DNA of 64,000 nt. It comes from Welwitschia mirabilis. Taxonomy: Eukaryota; Gnetophyta; Gnetopsida; Welwitschiales. The notes beneath the pieces were generated by a model, which was not told the DNA's origin, searched no databases, and worked only from the letters and a program-made list of their open reading frames with translations. Shown here in pieces: positions 23,160-35,378 of this stretch. The stretch is from positions 265,946,545 through 266,010,544 of the forward strand of contig JBOZIK010000001.1 of assembly GCA_051453625.1 (NCBI GenBank). The letters run 5' to 3'. The first letter of the stretch is position 1. The number at the start of each line of letters is the position of its first letter. Both the position numbers and the translations under genes were made by a program.

Positions 23160-24949
23160 CTCCCTAAATCAGTTTTTTCTAGACTCTTAATAAAACATTG
23201 ATAATGAAATTATTAACTTGGAAAAATTATCCAAGAAAAAACACTTAAGTGTTAAAACTATTTATCTTTAAAAAAATTTAAGATCAAATTTTTGCAATTA
23301 AGGCATCAAATTTGAAATATTGTAAAAAACTACATGACATACCTCCCAATCAAAATTGAAAATTATCCTTAAATTTTTTATAATATAAAGTGATAAAATC
23401 ATTTTAAGAACATATCCTTAGAAAAATCTTGATAAGTCTTTTTATTGAAAAAAGATATGCAAAGGAATTAACTAAGGGAAAACTACCTGATGTGAGATAA
23501 CTATTTTACTTCTTACTAAAAATTTAAATAAAAAATTGATTTACAAAAGTGCTTTATGCCTTATAATGTTATTTCTTATGAAATGGAGGTGAGGTGAAAT
23601 GGGTATTGAAAATAGAAAAATGAAAATATGGTAAAGAACTTAACTATGAAATCAATGAATAAAGAAGACAACCTATATGAGTCAATTACTTCTATTATAT
23701 TCTTGTGATTTTTAATGGATCTTGATATTAAATAAGCATATTGTCAACCAAATAACTTATATAACTTTAATAACTCATAGTAGATCTTAAGTATAAAAAT
23801 TAAAGGCAATAGTAATTAGAATGCCTTCAATTCCCATCTTTTTTTTTCATTATTTTCCTTTTTTTCTAACATATATATCATTTTTTTTAAGTCTTTGAAT
23901 TACATTAAGCATCGAGTGTTATGAAATTTTTTTCCAACAAAGAAATTAGTATTACATTACCAACAAGTCTTTATATCCTTGATGTAGTTAATTATGCCAA
24001 TAAGCATTCATAGACCAATGTAGTTAATAAATCATGTGATGTATGTTTGGGAAAGAGATATTAATTTTTATTGTTACTTTTTCTATCATATTCATCTTTA
24101 TGTATATAATAGGGGTCATTGGCTCATTAGCCTAATCAAGAAAAATCTTGTCTCCATCAAAAAACTTAAACATAAGGAACATACTATGAGGATAGATTTC
24201 ATCTTTATCATGTTTATAAAATATAAATATCATAAGTGAACATTACTTTAACCATCAAACTCAAAAGAGATGTAACTTTTCCTTAAAGATTCATAAGTAT
24301 AATTAATTGTAACTATTACTCAAGTGTTAATGAAGACATGTATTATTTATTTTAGTTAAAGGCCATTATTCTAGATCTCTAAGTCTCATAAATTGATAGG
24401 TTAATAGCTAGGATGAATTATTTATAATCTTAATAATATGAAATACAAATGAATTTGATGTGTGAAAAGGCTTAAGTGGATAGTGAAATACATGATAATG
24501 CATGGTTGTTTTCATGAGAAAATAATCCTTAGAAAAAACTTAACTTTTTATGAAGGGACTTATTTTAGAAGTTACAAAAGACTTAAAAGTATTATAACTA
24601 TTAGATTTAGAGTCAGAAAAAATAATAGTTAAGTAATGGCATAGAATGAAGATCATTTTTAAGAAAAGACTCTGTGTTCAAGTTCAAAAATTCAAATCAA
24701 GCATGGAGGATGTAATTAGTAGAGTCCAAAATATTTAAAGTTTATTATGGTTCATCTTATATATTTTTTATGCTTTTTTAAAATATAATGTAAAGTATCT
24801 TTCTTAAAGGGAGGTTTAATAGAATTCAAAGGAAGATTTTATAAAATCCTATGTGGTAATCCAAAGCATTGAAGAAGTTTTTTAATGATTGATATTCAAT
24901 TTAAAAGAGGTAAAAACATTTAATTCATGATAAAAATGTTTAGAGTTGT
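23160..24949 (-). other. F2 unit 1 region between protease and 3' LTR
   Basis: No RT or integrase motif seen on the minus strand. The region is conserved in order with 46992-48649, 53150-54750 and 59268-60919. It includes a minus-strand purine-rich tract at 23835-23876 and two copies of a short block ending in CAATGTAGTTAATAA-like sequence (23960-24030). Confidence 0.6.
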
Positions 24950-25530
24950 AAATAAAATTTACCTCTTTAGGGTCTCTTAATAGTTTTATTGTATTAAAGA
25001 TATTCAAGTTTATTTTCATGTTTCTAAATGATATTTTCATTTAATAGTTAATACAACCATTGAATATCGCAAGGCAAGGTCTTCCTAAAATAATTGGCAC
25101 TACATTGTATTTCACGTTTCTATTTTTAAAATAATGAAGTTTATCAAGAAATAGCAATTATTTACTAAAATCATCATGTATTCAACTGTTCTTAATAGTA
25201 ACTTCACAAAGTTATTAGCCAATTACAATTAAACATTAGTTCATATAAGATTGTTTAAGATAAGTTCCTTATATAGATAATCAGGTAGAATATTGATACC
25301 TGCTCTAAGATTTAATAAATCTTGCTTATGTTTTTATTGCAATTGTAATAGTTGGCATTAGACAACTAGGATCCTTATACTTAGGAATAAATTGGTTTTG
25401 AATGATTGCCCTAGTTTGTTGGGCTAAGAAGGAATAACTTTTCATGTTTATGCATTTCTTAATTATGCATATGTCCTTAAGGACTTTTACATGAGATGGC
25501 ATATTTTTACTTAATTTTACAAGAGACATG
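24950..25530 (-). pseudogene. F2 unit 1 protease region
   Basis: Upstream piece (25529-25326): LSKNMPSHVKVLKDICIIKK and AIIQNQFIPKYKDPSC, matching the Athila/Tat linker 'IPSYAKFLKDLCTxKR ... IIQNKxPPKxKDPG' that precedes the protease. Then NLRAGINILPDYLY, where the family has DLGASINLLPYSVY: catalytic Asp reads Asn and the Gly reads Arg. Later come VPIILGRPCLAI and a KISF..LNIFN stretch. Frameshifts and stops separate the pieces. In active relatives this aspartic protease processes the Gag polyprotein. Confidence 0.75.
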
Positions 25531-26481
25531 TTAATTTTGACATCCTTAAAAATTTCTAAGGCCTCTAGTTTGTATTTTTCTTTGTTCCTTTTTTTAAGAC
25601 ATCATTAAAATAGTAAAGGTCTTCATTGATAAAAGTTTTTCTAAGTCCTTTACTATTTTCTTATTTAATGCTTAGGAGAAGGGTAAAGGTTCTATATGAG
25701 AAGTTATGTCTTTTATGTTTTTTCTTCTTGATCTTTATATTTATTTTGATTCATTTCTTACTTTATCTTGGTGCCACTTCAAGAGTTAATAGCTTTGGTT
25801 TATTCTAATTAGCTTAACCCTACTTCTATGAACCTTACTTCTTTTAGAGTTGGCTATGAGCTCATGAGGAGTTTATCTATTTTTCTTTGATTTAAGATAG
25901 AAACACTCTAGGTTTGGATTTATTGGAGTTGCTAAAGAACTTGAGTGATGATCTAAGTGGTTTGTTTATGATTGTTTAATGAGGAAGAATGGTGCTTCAA
26001 AGTTTGTTTATGATCATGGTTGAGTTGGGATTAAGTTCCCATGAATTTTTGAACTAAATACTTTAAAGAAATGAATGAAGATGCTTTTTCATAATTTAAT
26101 GAAAATGGATGGGAGGATGATGAAGAGAATGGGTTTCTTAATAGACTATTTGAATTGTCTTACTTTCCAAAAAACTTGTGGTGATTCTTCTACCTAGGGT
26201 TATAGGTGTTGGAAAAAAGTCATTCTTTTGGTTTTTCCACTAGTGTCTTACTATATAAACTTATTTATTTAAAGTGTCCTAAAATAAGAAAATAGATGAA
26301 CACTCAGCTATTTCATGCATGTTTATATGGTAAATTAAGCATTCAAGTTTGGGAAAAAAAGGGTAAAGATGAGGTGGAAAATGATTTTACTTTTATTGTT
26401 AATTTGCTTATCCTATTATTCTTGAATACACTAGTGGATCTAACAAGATGATAGGGATTTAGATGGTTCACTAGGATTATT

Positions 26482-26880
26482 CTAGTTTTTAGAACTCCTA
26501 ACTATGATTTCAAAGTAATTCCCAACTTCATCTAATGGCATGCTAAGGAAACTACCCCTAATCATTATCTCAACTAATTGCTTATCATTTATGGATAACT
26601 CATTGTAAAATAAACTAATTTCTCTCCTTGTTTTAAATCCATTCTGAGGCCATTTTTGTAATAAGTTCTTAAAGCATTCTAAGGCTTGGAAAAAGGTTTT
26701 ATAATCCTCTTGTTGATAGTTCATTATCTCATTTCTCAAGAAATTCATCTTATGATTAGAAAAAGTTTTTGATATGAAGGCATTATTTAAATCAAAACAA
26801 GTTTTAACCGATAAGAACTTGAGACTGTAGAGCCATGATTTCACCTTCTTTTTAAGGAAAATGGAAATAAAGTGAGTCTA
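26482..26880 (-). pseudogene. F2 unit 1 gag core (retrotransposon gag domain)
   Basis: An open stretch of 120 codons (26844-26482), extending upstream in frame to about 26880. Motifs: KSWLYSLKF, NNAFISKTFSNHKMNFLRNE, IMNYQQEDYKTFFQALECFK, LLQKWPQNGF, then FYNELSINDKQLVE and DEVGNYFE. This is the gypsy gag pattern 'AKxWLxSLPP ... F..KFFP..KT..LRxEI..F.Q.. ES..EAWERFKDLL..CPHHG ... FYxGL' typical of Athila/Tat. It is the best preserved gag of the four units. Gag would form the particle. No CCHC knuckle follows; near 26190 a decayed NTYNPxxxNH motif, seen in the Athila/Tat linker, is visible. Confidence 0.85.
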
Positions 26881-28005
26881 ATAGTTTCATATGTGTTTAT
26901 ATACTAGAAAATATTTAACAACACACATTTAAATTCCATAAGGTACAAGTATGAGCCCTTGGATGATAAGCCATAAAAGTAATGTAAAAGTTAGATGATA
27001 TATGATTTGAATTTAAATCTTTAGTTTATAAACAATTGTACTATGTAGGAATAGATTCTTAGGAACTAAGGTTAAAGGTAATCATAAAGGTTTTTCTTAG
27101 GTGGATTATTGATTGCATCATCTTAGGCTTTAGTTCTCTCTTAACTAAGGTAAAAGACATTTAATTAATTAATTACTTCTGAGTTTAATAAAGAAAATAA
27201 AAAAAATAGATTGGACATTTGGGTTTTTTCCCTAGGATGATAAGGCTTAAAGTATTATCCTGGGGTTAGTTTTCCCATGGATTTATCTATTTTTTTCCAA
27301 GAATGTGATCCATATAGAATCTATTTCTAATTAATCTACATAATTCATCTTAGATTCAAGGAATTCAAGGTTAAAACATGTTTCAGACAAATTCTTAATA
27401 GTTTTTAATAAAGCCTAAATGGTAAAAGGGATTATGATCTTTAATATATATCTCATAAAACATCTTATTAGTTTCTATGTAGGAAAGCTAATAGCACAAG
27501 ATAAGGAAGTCAGTGGCATTAGTTAAGTTACAAGTTTTAAGTTCAAAAAAATTAAAGAAGTTCATAAAAATCTTGTACATAATTTGACATCATAGGATTA
27601 TAGTAAAACATAATAAAAATAAAAAATGATAATGCACTTGAGACCAAATCTAATGAAAATTAAATCATAACAAAGTTTTTTAGTGTTTTAATATTTATAA
27701 CAATGAATTCATGAAAATATGTGAAACATAAAATTAGAACCTAAATATTGGAAATAAAAGAAAACTCATAAAGTGAGCTAAATTTTTTTAGTTTTTCCAT
27801 TTCTTCATCATAACCTTTAAAACCAATGCTATACCTATAATGTAAATCAAGTTATAGTAAAGAAAATTAAATAAAAATTAAATCTAGATAAGTTTAGGTA
27901 TCACTAGAGTGGATTAGTACCTACCACTTGAAAAAATAAAAACTAACTAAAAAATGTATAAGAAAGTAAATTTTATGCTCTTACTAAGCATGTACCATGT
28001 TATTA
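26881..28005 (-). other. F2 unit 1 leader (5' untranslated)
   Basis: Lies between primer site and gag. AT-rich with no recognised ORF. Colinear with the leaders of the other F2 units (for example about 50510-51753). Confidence 0.55.
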
Positions 28006-28023
28006 TCCCTAGCAACAGTGCTA
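28006..28023 (-). other. F2 unit 1 primer binding site
   Basis: The minus strand reads TAGCACTGTTGCTAGGGA, a decayed TGGCGCCGTTGCCGGGGA. Six bases separate it from the LTR. The sister sites are at 51754-51771, 57899-57916 and 63928-63945. Confidence 0.7.
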
Positions 28024-28029
28024 AAATCT

Positions 28030-29341
28030 TTATTTGCTTTAGTATTTAAACTAAATTTAAACTAGATAAAAACCTAGTATCATTCTTACCCAAGAATAAT
28101 TGGCATAGGTTTTTAGAATTTATACAACTCTTACTTAACTTATAATTTAAAGAAAGTTGAAAATTATTTTAAAACTTTATTTGAAAAGTAGAAAAGAAAG
28201 AAAGCTCTAAGAGGGCTTACTTGATTTATCTACTATCTATACTTCACTTTAATAATATCTTGCATTTTTTCTAAAACACACTTTAATCTATCAATTAATG
28301 ATGGCTCATGTTATGGTGACATAATATCATTCACCATATATGAGTTGGTGAATTAAAAAGTTACTTGGTCCTTTATAGCCTTAAAATAAGCATGGAAAAT
28401 GAGGAGTCAATTTACTTAAGTTCCCTCAAATTAAAAAATACTTAAATAAATTAACTAATAAATTCACTTGGTTGACAAAGCACTTGATAGTATAGATTCA
28501 CTAATCATTGAAAGTATGAAGCCATTCATGACATGGAATCAAAATAAAAATATACTTGTATTAAATCAAAAATAGATACATTACATTAAGGAATGAAGAA
28601 AGTTGTAAAGAAATTCCCAAGCTGTCTATAAAAAAATATTACTCCCTAAAGAAAAGACTTAGAATGCCATGTTAACTTAACGCTCCAAATATTCTATTAT
28701 TTTACAAAAATGAAGAATGTTACAAATGAGGGTTCAAGATTATTTATAGATAAGGATAGGGTAAATTAATGGTTATAAGCCTTTGGCTTATAGTATTAGG
28801 TGAGAGGCTATAAAATATGACATATAGCATTAGATGGAGTCTTTATCATCTTGTAATAGGTAGGAATCATCATGATGAGTCTAATTCTTGGCTTCTGGAT
28901 ATTGCTATGTCTACTACCTATTATCATTGCTATGTGTTTACACCATCATCTTACTCAGCACTGTCACATGTTTGTACTATGTATCATTGTCATCATCACT
29001 ACTAGATGTCATCAAAGATGGTAGCTATTTCTAATGTAAAATTTGATTAAGCCCATAACTACATTCAACTGAATTTTACATGATAAGTTAGGAACATGAA
29101 TTTTGAAGTGTTTTTCTTAAAAGGATTGGTGGCACTGGTGAGAAGAGGTAGGGGCACTGGCATTTTAGATTAGATGATGATAAACATTTACAATGTTCTT
29201 CTGAATGTGATAATTATTCTAAAAGTGTTATAGAAAGTGATAGAATCCATGTTTTTATAATAATTCATTTAAATTAATGCATTAAATTAAGATAAATTAA
29301 TCAAATAACTTAATTAGAATGTCATTTTTTACATGTTAATA
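28030..29341 (-). repeat. F2 5' LTR of unit 1
   Basis: Aligns end to end with 45617-46991, 51778-53149 and 57923-59267. The outer end, TACATGTTAATA, corresponds to CATGTTAACA in the sisters. Sequence to its right is unrelated to F2, so this is an insertion boundary. The plus-strand frame at 28817-29005 inside it is an antisense artefact. Confidence 0.8.
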
Positions 29342-31749
29342 GTGACATTCACCCTTGACATCCTAGATGGAATCCCTAATACATTAAAATAATTTATTAT
29401 TTCTCTCTTCAAGTTTGATTTTTTTCCAAATTATCCTACTGATGAAATTTAAGAGAAAATGAATACTATGTGTGTAGACTCTAAAATAAGAGTCTCAAGT
29501 AAAACTCTCAAAAGGCTAAAGGAGAAATTTGTCCATTTTTCACTACTCTTCAAAATAGGATACATGAAAAGAAACAATAAGAGTAAGATTGACAATTAAG
29601 TGTTTATTGGCTAAAACTAAGATTCATATCATGAAGTTCACTTAATCTATGACTAATGTATAGTAAATTTACCAAGTTCTCATGTAAGTTTAAACCTATG
29701 TCAAGCATTATGACTACAACCTTTTTTTTTTTTTTATTTTTTTTAAATGCACATCATTGATGCTTGTAGATATGTATGACAAGTAATACCTTAACCTTAA
29801 GTTTAACATTCAAAATACCTTCAAACTTCACTTCATGCTTTAATCTTATTATCTTTCTTACCTATGCATGATAATTATTTATGTATTGCTTGGTCTAGCT
29901 TGTTATGAATTCACAATTTTGCCTCTTTTTAATTTTTACCATGCTAATTTTAATTCCTTTTTATTTTTCTAGTATTATTTAATTTTACTCTTCTTTAGAA
30001 GAGATGTAGGATAACTTTTGTAAAAACTCCTCTTTTTAAAATTGACCAAAAGAACCAACCTATCAAAATACCATGCTTTTAAAATTGTCTAAGGATGAAG
30101 CAAGTAAATAACTATTCTACCTTATTGAAATACTAAGAGTACATATCCTTTTAAGATATGTAGTGATTTTCCATTGCCTTTCCCTTAGATTACCTCTATT
30201 AATTCCTTGTAGTATGAGTATTACAACCCTTAAAACATGGAGATTTTTATAGAGCTCCTTAAGAGAAATGCATGTTTTAGCATGATCTTTAAAGTTAGTG
30301 AACTTGTAGAAGGAAATAATGAATTATTTAAAAATCATTTATCAAGAGAAATAAGGGTTCTTTTTTCATTGTTTTAAGAATAATCCTTTAATACATTCTT
30401 GATTCTCTATATTAAATTTTATAGATAACTAAAAATGATGGTACATTCTATGTTTTTAAAAGATCTTGGACATTTTTCTCATTACCATCTTCTTCATCTA
30501 TAGGTGGAGTAGCTAGGGAATAATACTTCTATAGCACTTTCCTTTAAGATCCTAGCCACCTTCACTTCCAACCACTTTCTCCATTCTTTTAAAAATCTAT
30601 GTGCTACTTCTCTACCTTAAAGTATTGCTTTCTTCCTTTCTTTAAGCCTTGGCTTGCTAAAGTTATCACAAACATTTTTGAAGAGTCTTTAAAAGAATTT
30701 CTTCTCAAATGTTCTCTGTAAAAGACTCCTACTAACTAGAGTCCCATCAAAATATAAAGAAACATGTAAAAATTCTTAGAAATATTCCCAATCACTTGAA
30801 GCTTTTCTTCTTTAAGCATTCATCGGTTTTTCAAGCCCAAAGTACCTTCTTCATTATTATTAGCCCTCATAAAAATAAATTATTTTTTATGTCATTTGTG
30901 TGTCATGCAAGGGGCTAAATATTACCCACTTAATACTTAATCATAAATCATAAATCACACATCTTATAAGATTAAAGAGCTTGATATTGGAACAACACTA
31001 GAATAAAAAGAGATGTAAAATAATAACATAAATTATCTTTCATTATGAAGAATATGTAATATTCATTAGAAATATACCATTATTCCATTCTTTTTAAGTG
31101 AGAAAAATTACTAAAATCATCAGTCCAAGTAATATCATCATGAGATAAGTGTTTAAACCAAAATTAGAAAATTTTAGATAAAAATATTATCATGTGAATC
31201 CCTTTCATATCTACTTCAATACATTTTCTAATACCTAACAATCTAAAAATATATAAAGAAGGACCCTTTAACATTACAAATGAGGTAAATTAGCAAAATA
31301 AATACTAATATAAACTAATATATGATTAAGAGAAAGACATTAATAATATAAAAGCTAAAGAAATAGGGCCACCTTAAAAGGTGTGACTATGTTCCAAATC
31401 CCATTCATTTTTCTTAACCAAAAATTCATTACTAAATAAAAATTCAATTTATCTAATGATATTTTTAAATAAAACATTAAGAAATAAGGTATCATTATAT
31501 TCCCTTAACATCAAATTATAAACTTTCTGTACGAGAATTATTAATCATATAAACTATTTTACTAATAAAAATTGAAATATATTATTGAATTATAAAGGTT
31601 TAATAATGGTAGTGAGTCATAAATCTTATAGAGAATTCATATTTTATAAAAATATTAAATAAAATTCTATGAATTAAAAGTATCATTTTTAGGAATCCAA
31701 CATTAACCTTACAAAATCAAATCAAACCATTACAGTAAAGTTTAATGTG
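29342..31749. other. Non-repeated AT-rich sequence beside the host gene remnant
   Basis: No copy of this stretch was found elsewhere in the window, so it is probably part of the DNA that received the transposons. A 25-base T-rich run starts at 29722. On the minus strand near 30880-30500 a broken frame includes LASQGLKKGRKQYFKVEK, not recognised. Nothing firm otherwise. Confidence 0.45.
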
Positions 31750-31934
31750 TTATAGCATTTTATGCCTAACCATGTATTGTGACACTTCAAGATCATTAAT
31801 GATAATCTTAAATTTTTCACCAAATGGGATTCCATAAGGGATCTAAGGGGTGATAAGAAAAGAAAAAATCTCCAACTTGAGCAAGTTAAAATTCCTCCTT
31901 AAATTCACATCTCTATCATTCATGGAGGATAAGG
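31750..31934 (-). pseudogene. Last exon-like piece of an unrecognised host gene, 3' part
   Basis: Minus-strand frame ending at a TAA (31752-31750). It reads back through IPYGIPFGEKFKIIINDLEV, one TAG and NFNLLKLEIFSFLITP to MNDRDVNLRR at the chromovirus boundary. The frame is shared with 44361-44389 on the other side of the transposon once one TAAGG copy is removed. I do not recognise the protein. One internal stop and the 12.4-kb insertion make it dead. It could be chance, but an open frame spanning both flanks of an insertion is hard to explain otherwise. Confidence 0.4.
31930..31934. other. Target site duplication (left) of the chromovirus
   Basis: TAAGG directly before the LTR; repeated at 44356-44360. 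Confidence 0.75.
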
Positions 31935-32122
31935 TATCATATCCCATATTTTATAAATGTTAATTACTCATATTCCATATGTGGTCTATTTTAATATTTT
32001 AGTAGAATGATGTAATATTTCATTATATTACTATTTATGATATATCATAAAATTATGTTATTCCCTCCCATTATCTCTCACGAAGATGTAGGAATATATA
32101 AGAGGTCTCTTATGTTTGGTTA

Positions 32123-32220
32123 TAGAGGTTACTAATAGATGATTATGGCCAAGTAACCTATGATAGAGGTTACTAATAAATGATTATGGCCAAGTAACCT
32201 ATGATAGAGGTTACTATATA
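32123..32220 (+). repeat. 41-bp tandem repeat in the 5' LTR
   Basis: TAGAGGTTACTAAT begins at 32123, 32164 and (partial) 32205, a period of 41 bases. It lies just upstream of the LTR TATA box. The 3' LTR has one copy only, near 41985. Confidence 0.85.
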
Positions 32221-32249
32221 CTAAGGAATCTATGATTATTTTATCATAG

Positions 32250-32262
32250 CATATATAAAAAT
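32250..32262 (+). promoter_or_regulatory. TATA box of the chromovirus 5' LTR
   Basis: CATATATAAAAAT, matched by TACATAAAAATA at 42076 in the 3' LTR. Position and conservation suggest the LTR promoter. Confidence 0.45.
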
Positions 32263-34402
32263 ATATTTTTCATTCATTATGAATTAGATCTATCTTGTTA
32301 GGGGAAAAGTCTGATTCTCAAAAAAATCTCTTTTAGGCTAGCACTCTTTCATGGTAATCCTAAGATTCATCATAAATGATTTTGTGAATTGATTTTATTA
32401 TTCTTTCTAAAATTATTTACATTAGTATTATTCAGTAAATTTATACTATTAATAATCATTTTGTCTACTATATTCATTATTTGCTTGATTTAAATTATTA
32501 TATAATTAGTTATTGAACCTCCACTACATTCTCTTTAGTAAAAGTTAAATTTCTAGAATATAGGCATAGAATAAAAATACCATGAATTATTAAGTAGTAG
32601 GTATAAATTAGTAAAAAAAAAATTTGTAAGTCTAAGATTTTGTTATGAATGTAAAAATATATAAAAGAAGTTATCTAATGTGTAATTATTTTTAAGAAAT
32701 TTATTTATTAAAATACATTAGGAAATAAATGCATATAATAGTAAGAAATTAATTTATGTTTTTGTAATTAATATGTAAGATATATAAAAAATTGAGCACC
32801 CTAAATTGTAATAAATTAAATTAGCCTTTGAAAACATCTTGAATCATCTAAAAATGCAAAACAGATTGAAAATTATGATCATTTTAGTGTAGTGTAATAA
32901 GACTATAACTTTAGAAAATTTAATAGTTTTTAGTCTTAAATCATGACCTTAGAAATAATATTCTTAGAATTACAAGATAGCTTAAGTTAGTTTCTAAGCA
33001 TTCTATTATGAATTTAGTCTATAGAAAATTCTTATGATTTATTTTTTTCTTTATAATTATCTAATTATTAAAGTTGTTTTTTATATCTCTTTAGAGCTAA
33101 AAAATGTTATAATTAACATTGTAAATTATATGAAAATTTTTACATAAAATTTTATAGGAAATTTAAGTATATAAGATAAGTTTCTATCAATATCATTAAG
33201 TTACATTTCTTAAAAATAATACTTTAATAATAGAAATACCTCTTTTACCTTTTTCTTTATCTTACTTTGAATGTGCATGCTTATACGAGTTTTCATCTTA
33301 GTAGTTTAAGTAACATAAATAGTTATTAGCTAATCACTTATTTTCTTAACTTATAATATTTTCAAATGAAGTAAATAGTTATACCTTAAAAATCATGATT
33401 GAGCTATTCTTTCTTTTATTTATCTTCATTGCATCAATTCATCTAGATTGTCATATGAGTATAATACTTTTAGGATTGGCATAGTTCCAAGTATGCATTA
33501 GTTTCTTTACATACATTATCAAGATGTGATTTAATACATTTTTAATATTTTTTATTATTATTTAAAGAAAGAAAATTTAAAAAAATTATTTTTTTAAGAT
33601 TTTCATTATTATAATCTTTAATATAGATATTCTCTAATATGCTTGCTTTTTTGTTTATGATTATTTCTATAAAATGAACAGAATGATGATTAGAATTATT
33701 ATAACTAGGTAAATAACCCATTAAATATCCATATTAGTTAAAAGTATATGCATGCATTTTCATGGTGTACTCATCAAACAGGATTAAATCAAGATAATCC
33801 TAATAATATGCATCCTCATGCTTAGATTGCATTACTAAGATGGGTTACATTGTATTTTATTTTCATAATAACTTTCTGAAGGTTGATTTGATAATCACTC
33901 TCCTTTCCTACCCATGTATAAACTTACTTTGGCTTAATATCTTATGTCGTTGACATCAATGGATTATGTTACACTAGCTGAAGATGTTTCAAGGAAGTGG
34001 AGGTTATTTGTAAGTATACATTTACCTCATGTATTACCTGTCACCTGTATTGAAGGTATATCAAGGTAAAGTGTAATCTTATGGAGTTGAGCCTAGCCAT
34101 TATGTTGGTTAGGTATTATCTTAAACTTATTCATAGATGTTTATAACAAGTTTACATCTCCTCAACTATTCACAAGATATCTTCTTTATGATTAAAAACT
34201 AGGAAGAAATGTAGGATGCAAATTTATGATATCGCTATTAGTTATAAATCAAAATAACTTATGAATTAATTCTAGATAAATATATAATAATAATATAATT
34301 TATTTTTTTAAAATACAAAAACTCTAATAAAGGAATAAATAAAATTTAATTCTAGGTTAAATAGTGTTGAATTAGGGCAAGAAAATATAGGGTGTTACAA
34401 AT

Positions 34403-34415
34403 TGATATCAGAGCT
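34403..34415 (+). other. Chromovirus primer binding site
   Basis: TGATATCAGAGCT, one transition from TGGTATCAGAGCT (initiator tRNA-Met type), three bases after the LTR. Confidence 0.8.
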
Positions 34416-35378
34416 CTAAGTTAAACTAAATAATAGTTAGATTAAGCACTTATAAATTTATAAGAACATAAAGTCCACTTATATCTTTAACAACCTTTTT
34501 CCTTAATAATTATAAAGTTAGTTAAAACTTTAATGACCTTAATTCTTAATAGCTTAAAGTTAATTATATGCTTAATAATCTTAAACCATGAGTAAAAATA
34601 ATTATATCTCTGATAATACTAGACTTTAAGATAAATCTAACTTCTAAATAAGCATGAATGTAATTATATCTCCCAATAGTTGGAAATTTAATTACACCTA
34701 AAATTTTCCTACTTCATAAATATGTACTAAACAACATTTATATTAATTTTAATAATTATAGATATTACACTAATGATAATCATAGTACCTTAATAATACT
34801 AGAACTTGATTATATTTGGGATAGTTCTAAACTATTCATATGTTTAAATATAACCCCAACCCTTAGATGATCATTATGCTTATTATATTTATGATAATCC
34901 AAAATTCTTAAACAAGACCTAGAAGGATGATAACTCCAAGTTATTAAAGACTCTATTACTGTATATCCATAGATAATAATCATGTAGGATAATTATAATT
35001 ATCTTATGAATTTAGGATAATAACCTTATCTGAGTCCTTTAAGAGCTTAACTTTTTGGAAGAAATATGAATACATAAAAAAAATCATATAATTAGATACC
35101 TTTGAAAATAATCAAATCTCTAATAAAGCTATTTATTCTAAATTATATGGTTATAACTTTAAATTGAAAACCCATATTTATAACTTATAACCATTATCTA
35201 TTCAAAATAAAGAAAGAGGATAAACTTGATTATGTACTTTAACTTATAAATGAGAACCAATCATCTTATAATGATAACCATGTTCTTCCTAAGGTTATAA
35301 AATTATTTCTAGATTTAAACTTTAATAATATTTACCCTATTTTCAAATATTGTCTTATAAAATTTATGCTTATTTCAG
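34416..35378 (+). other. Chromovirus 5' leader
   Basis: AT-rich sequence between primer site and gag; no ORF or domain seen. It ends TTATTTCAG before the gag ATG, which looks like a splice acceptor, though this may be chance. Confidence 0.5.

Larger units (their letters stand above)
22550..29341 (-). mobile_element. F2 retrotransposon, unit 1 (gag-pro only)
   Basis: Minus-strand LTR element. From its 5' end: LTR 28030-29341, primer site 28006-28023, leader, gag, linker, protease, about 1.8 kb without domains, and a 3' LTR whose remaining part is 22550-23159 (the rest was cut off by F1). Gag and protease are of the plant Athila/Tat gypsy type. No RT, RNase H or integrase was recognised between protease and LTR. 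Sequence after 29341 is not F2, so this is the outer 5' edge of the insertion. Confidence 0.75.
31935..34399 (+). repeat. Chromovirus 5' LTR
   Basis: Begins TATCATATCCCATATTTT (TG decayed to TA) and ends GGGTGTTACA, next to the primer site. From about 32015 onward it aligns with 41882-44355. Landmarks: TATTTTTAAGAAATTTATT, GAATGTGCATGCTT and CACCTGTATTGAAGG-like blocks. Confidence 0.8.

Noticed and set aside
28817-29005. Plus-strand frame with several His residues
   Set aside because: Inside an F2 LTR; the sister LTRs do not keep it open.
29722-29747. T-rich run as the poly(A) tail of a LINE or processed pseudogene
   Set aside because: No LINE motif or gene body beside it and no target duplication noticed; AT-rich background makes such runs common.
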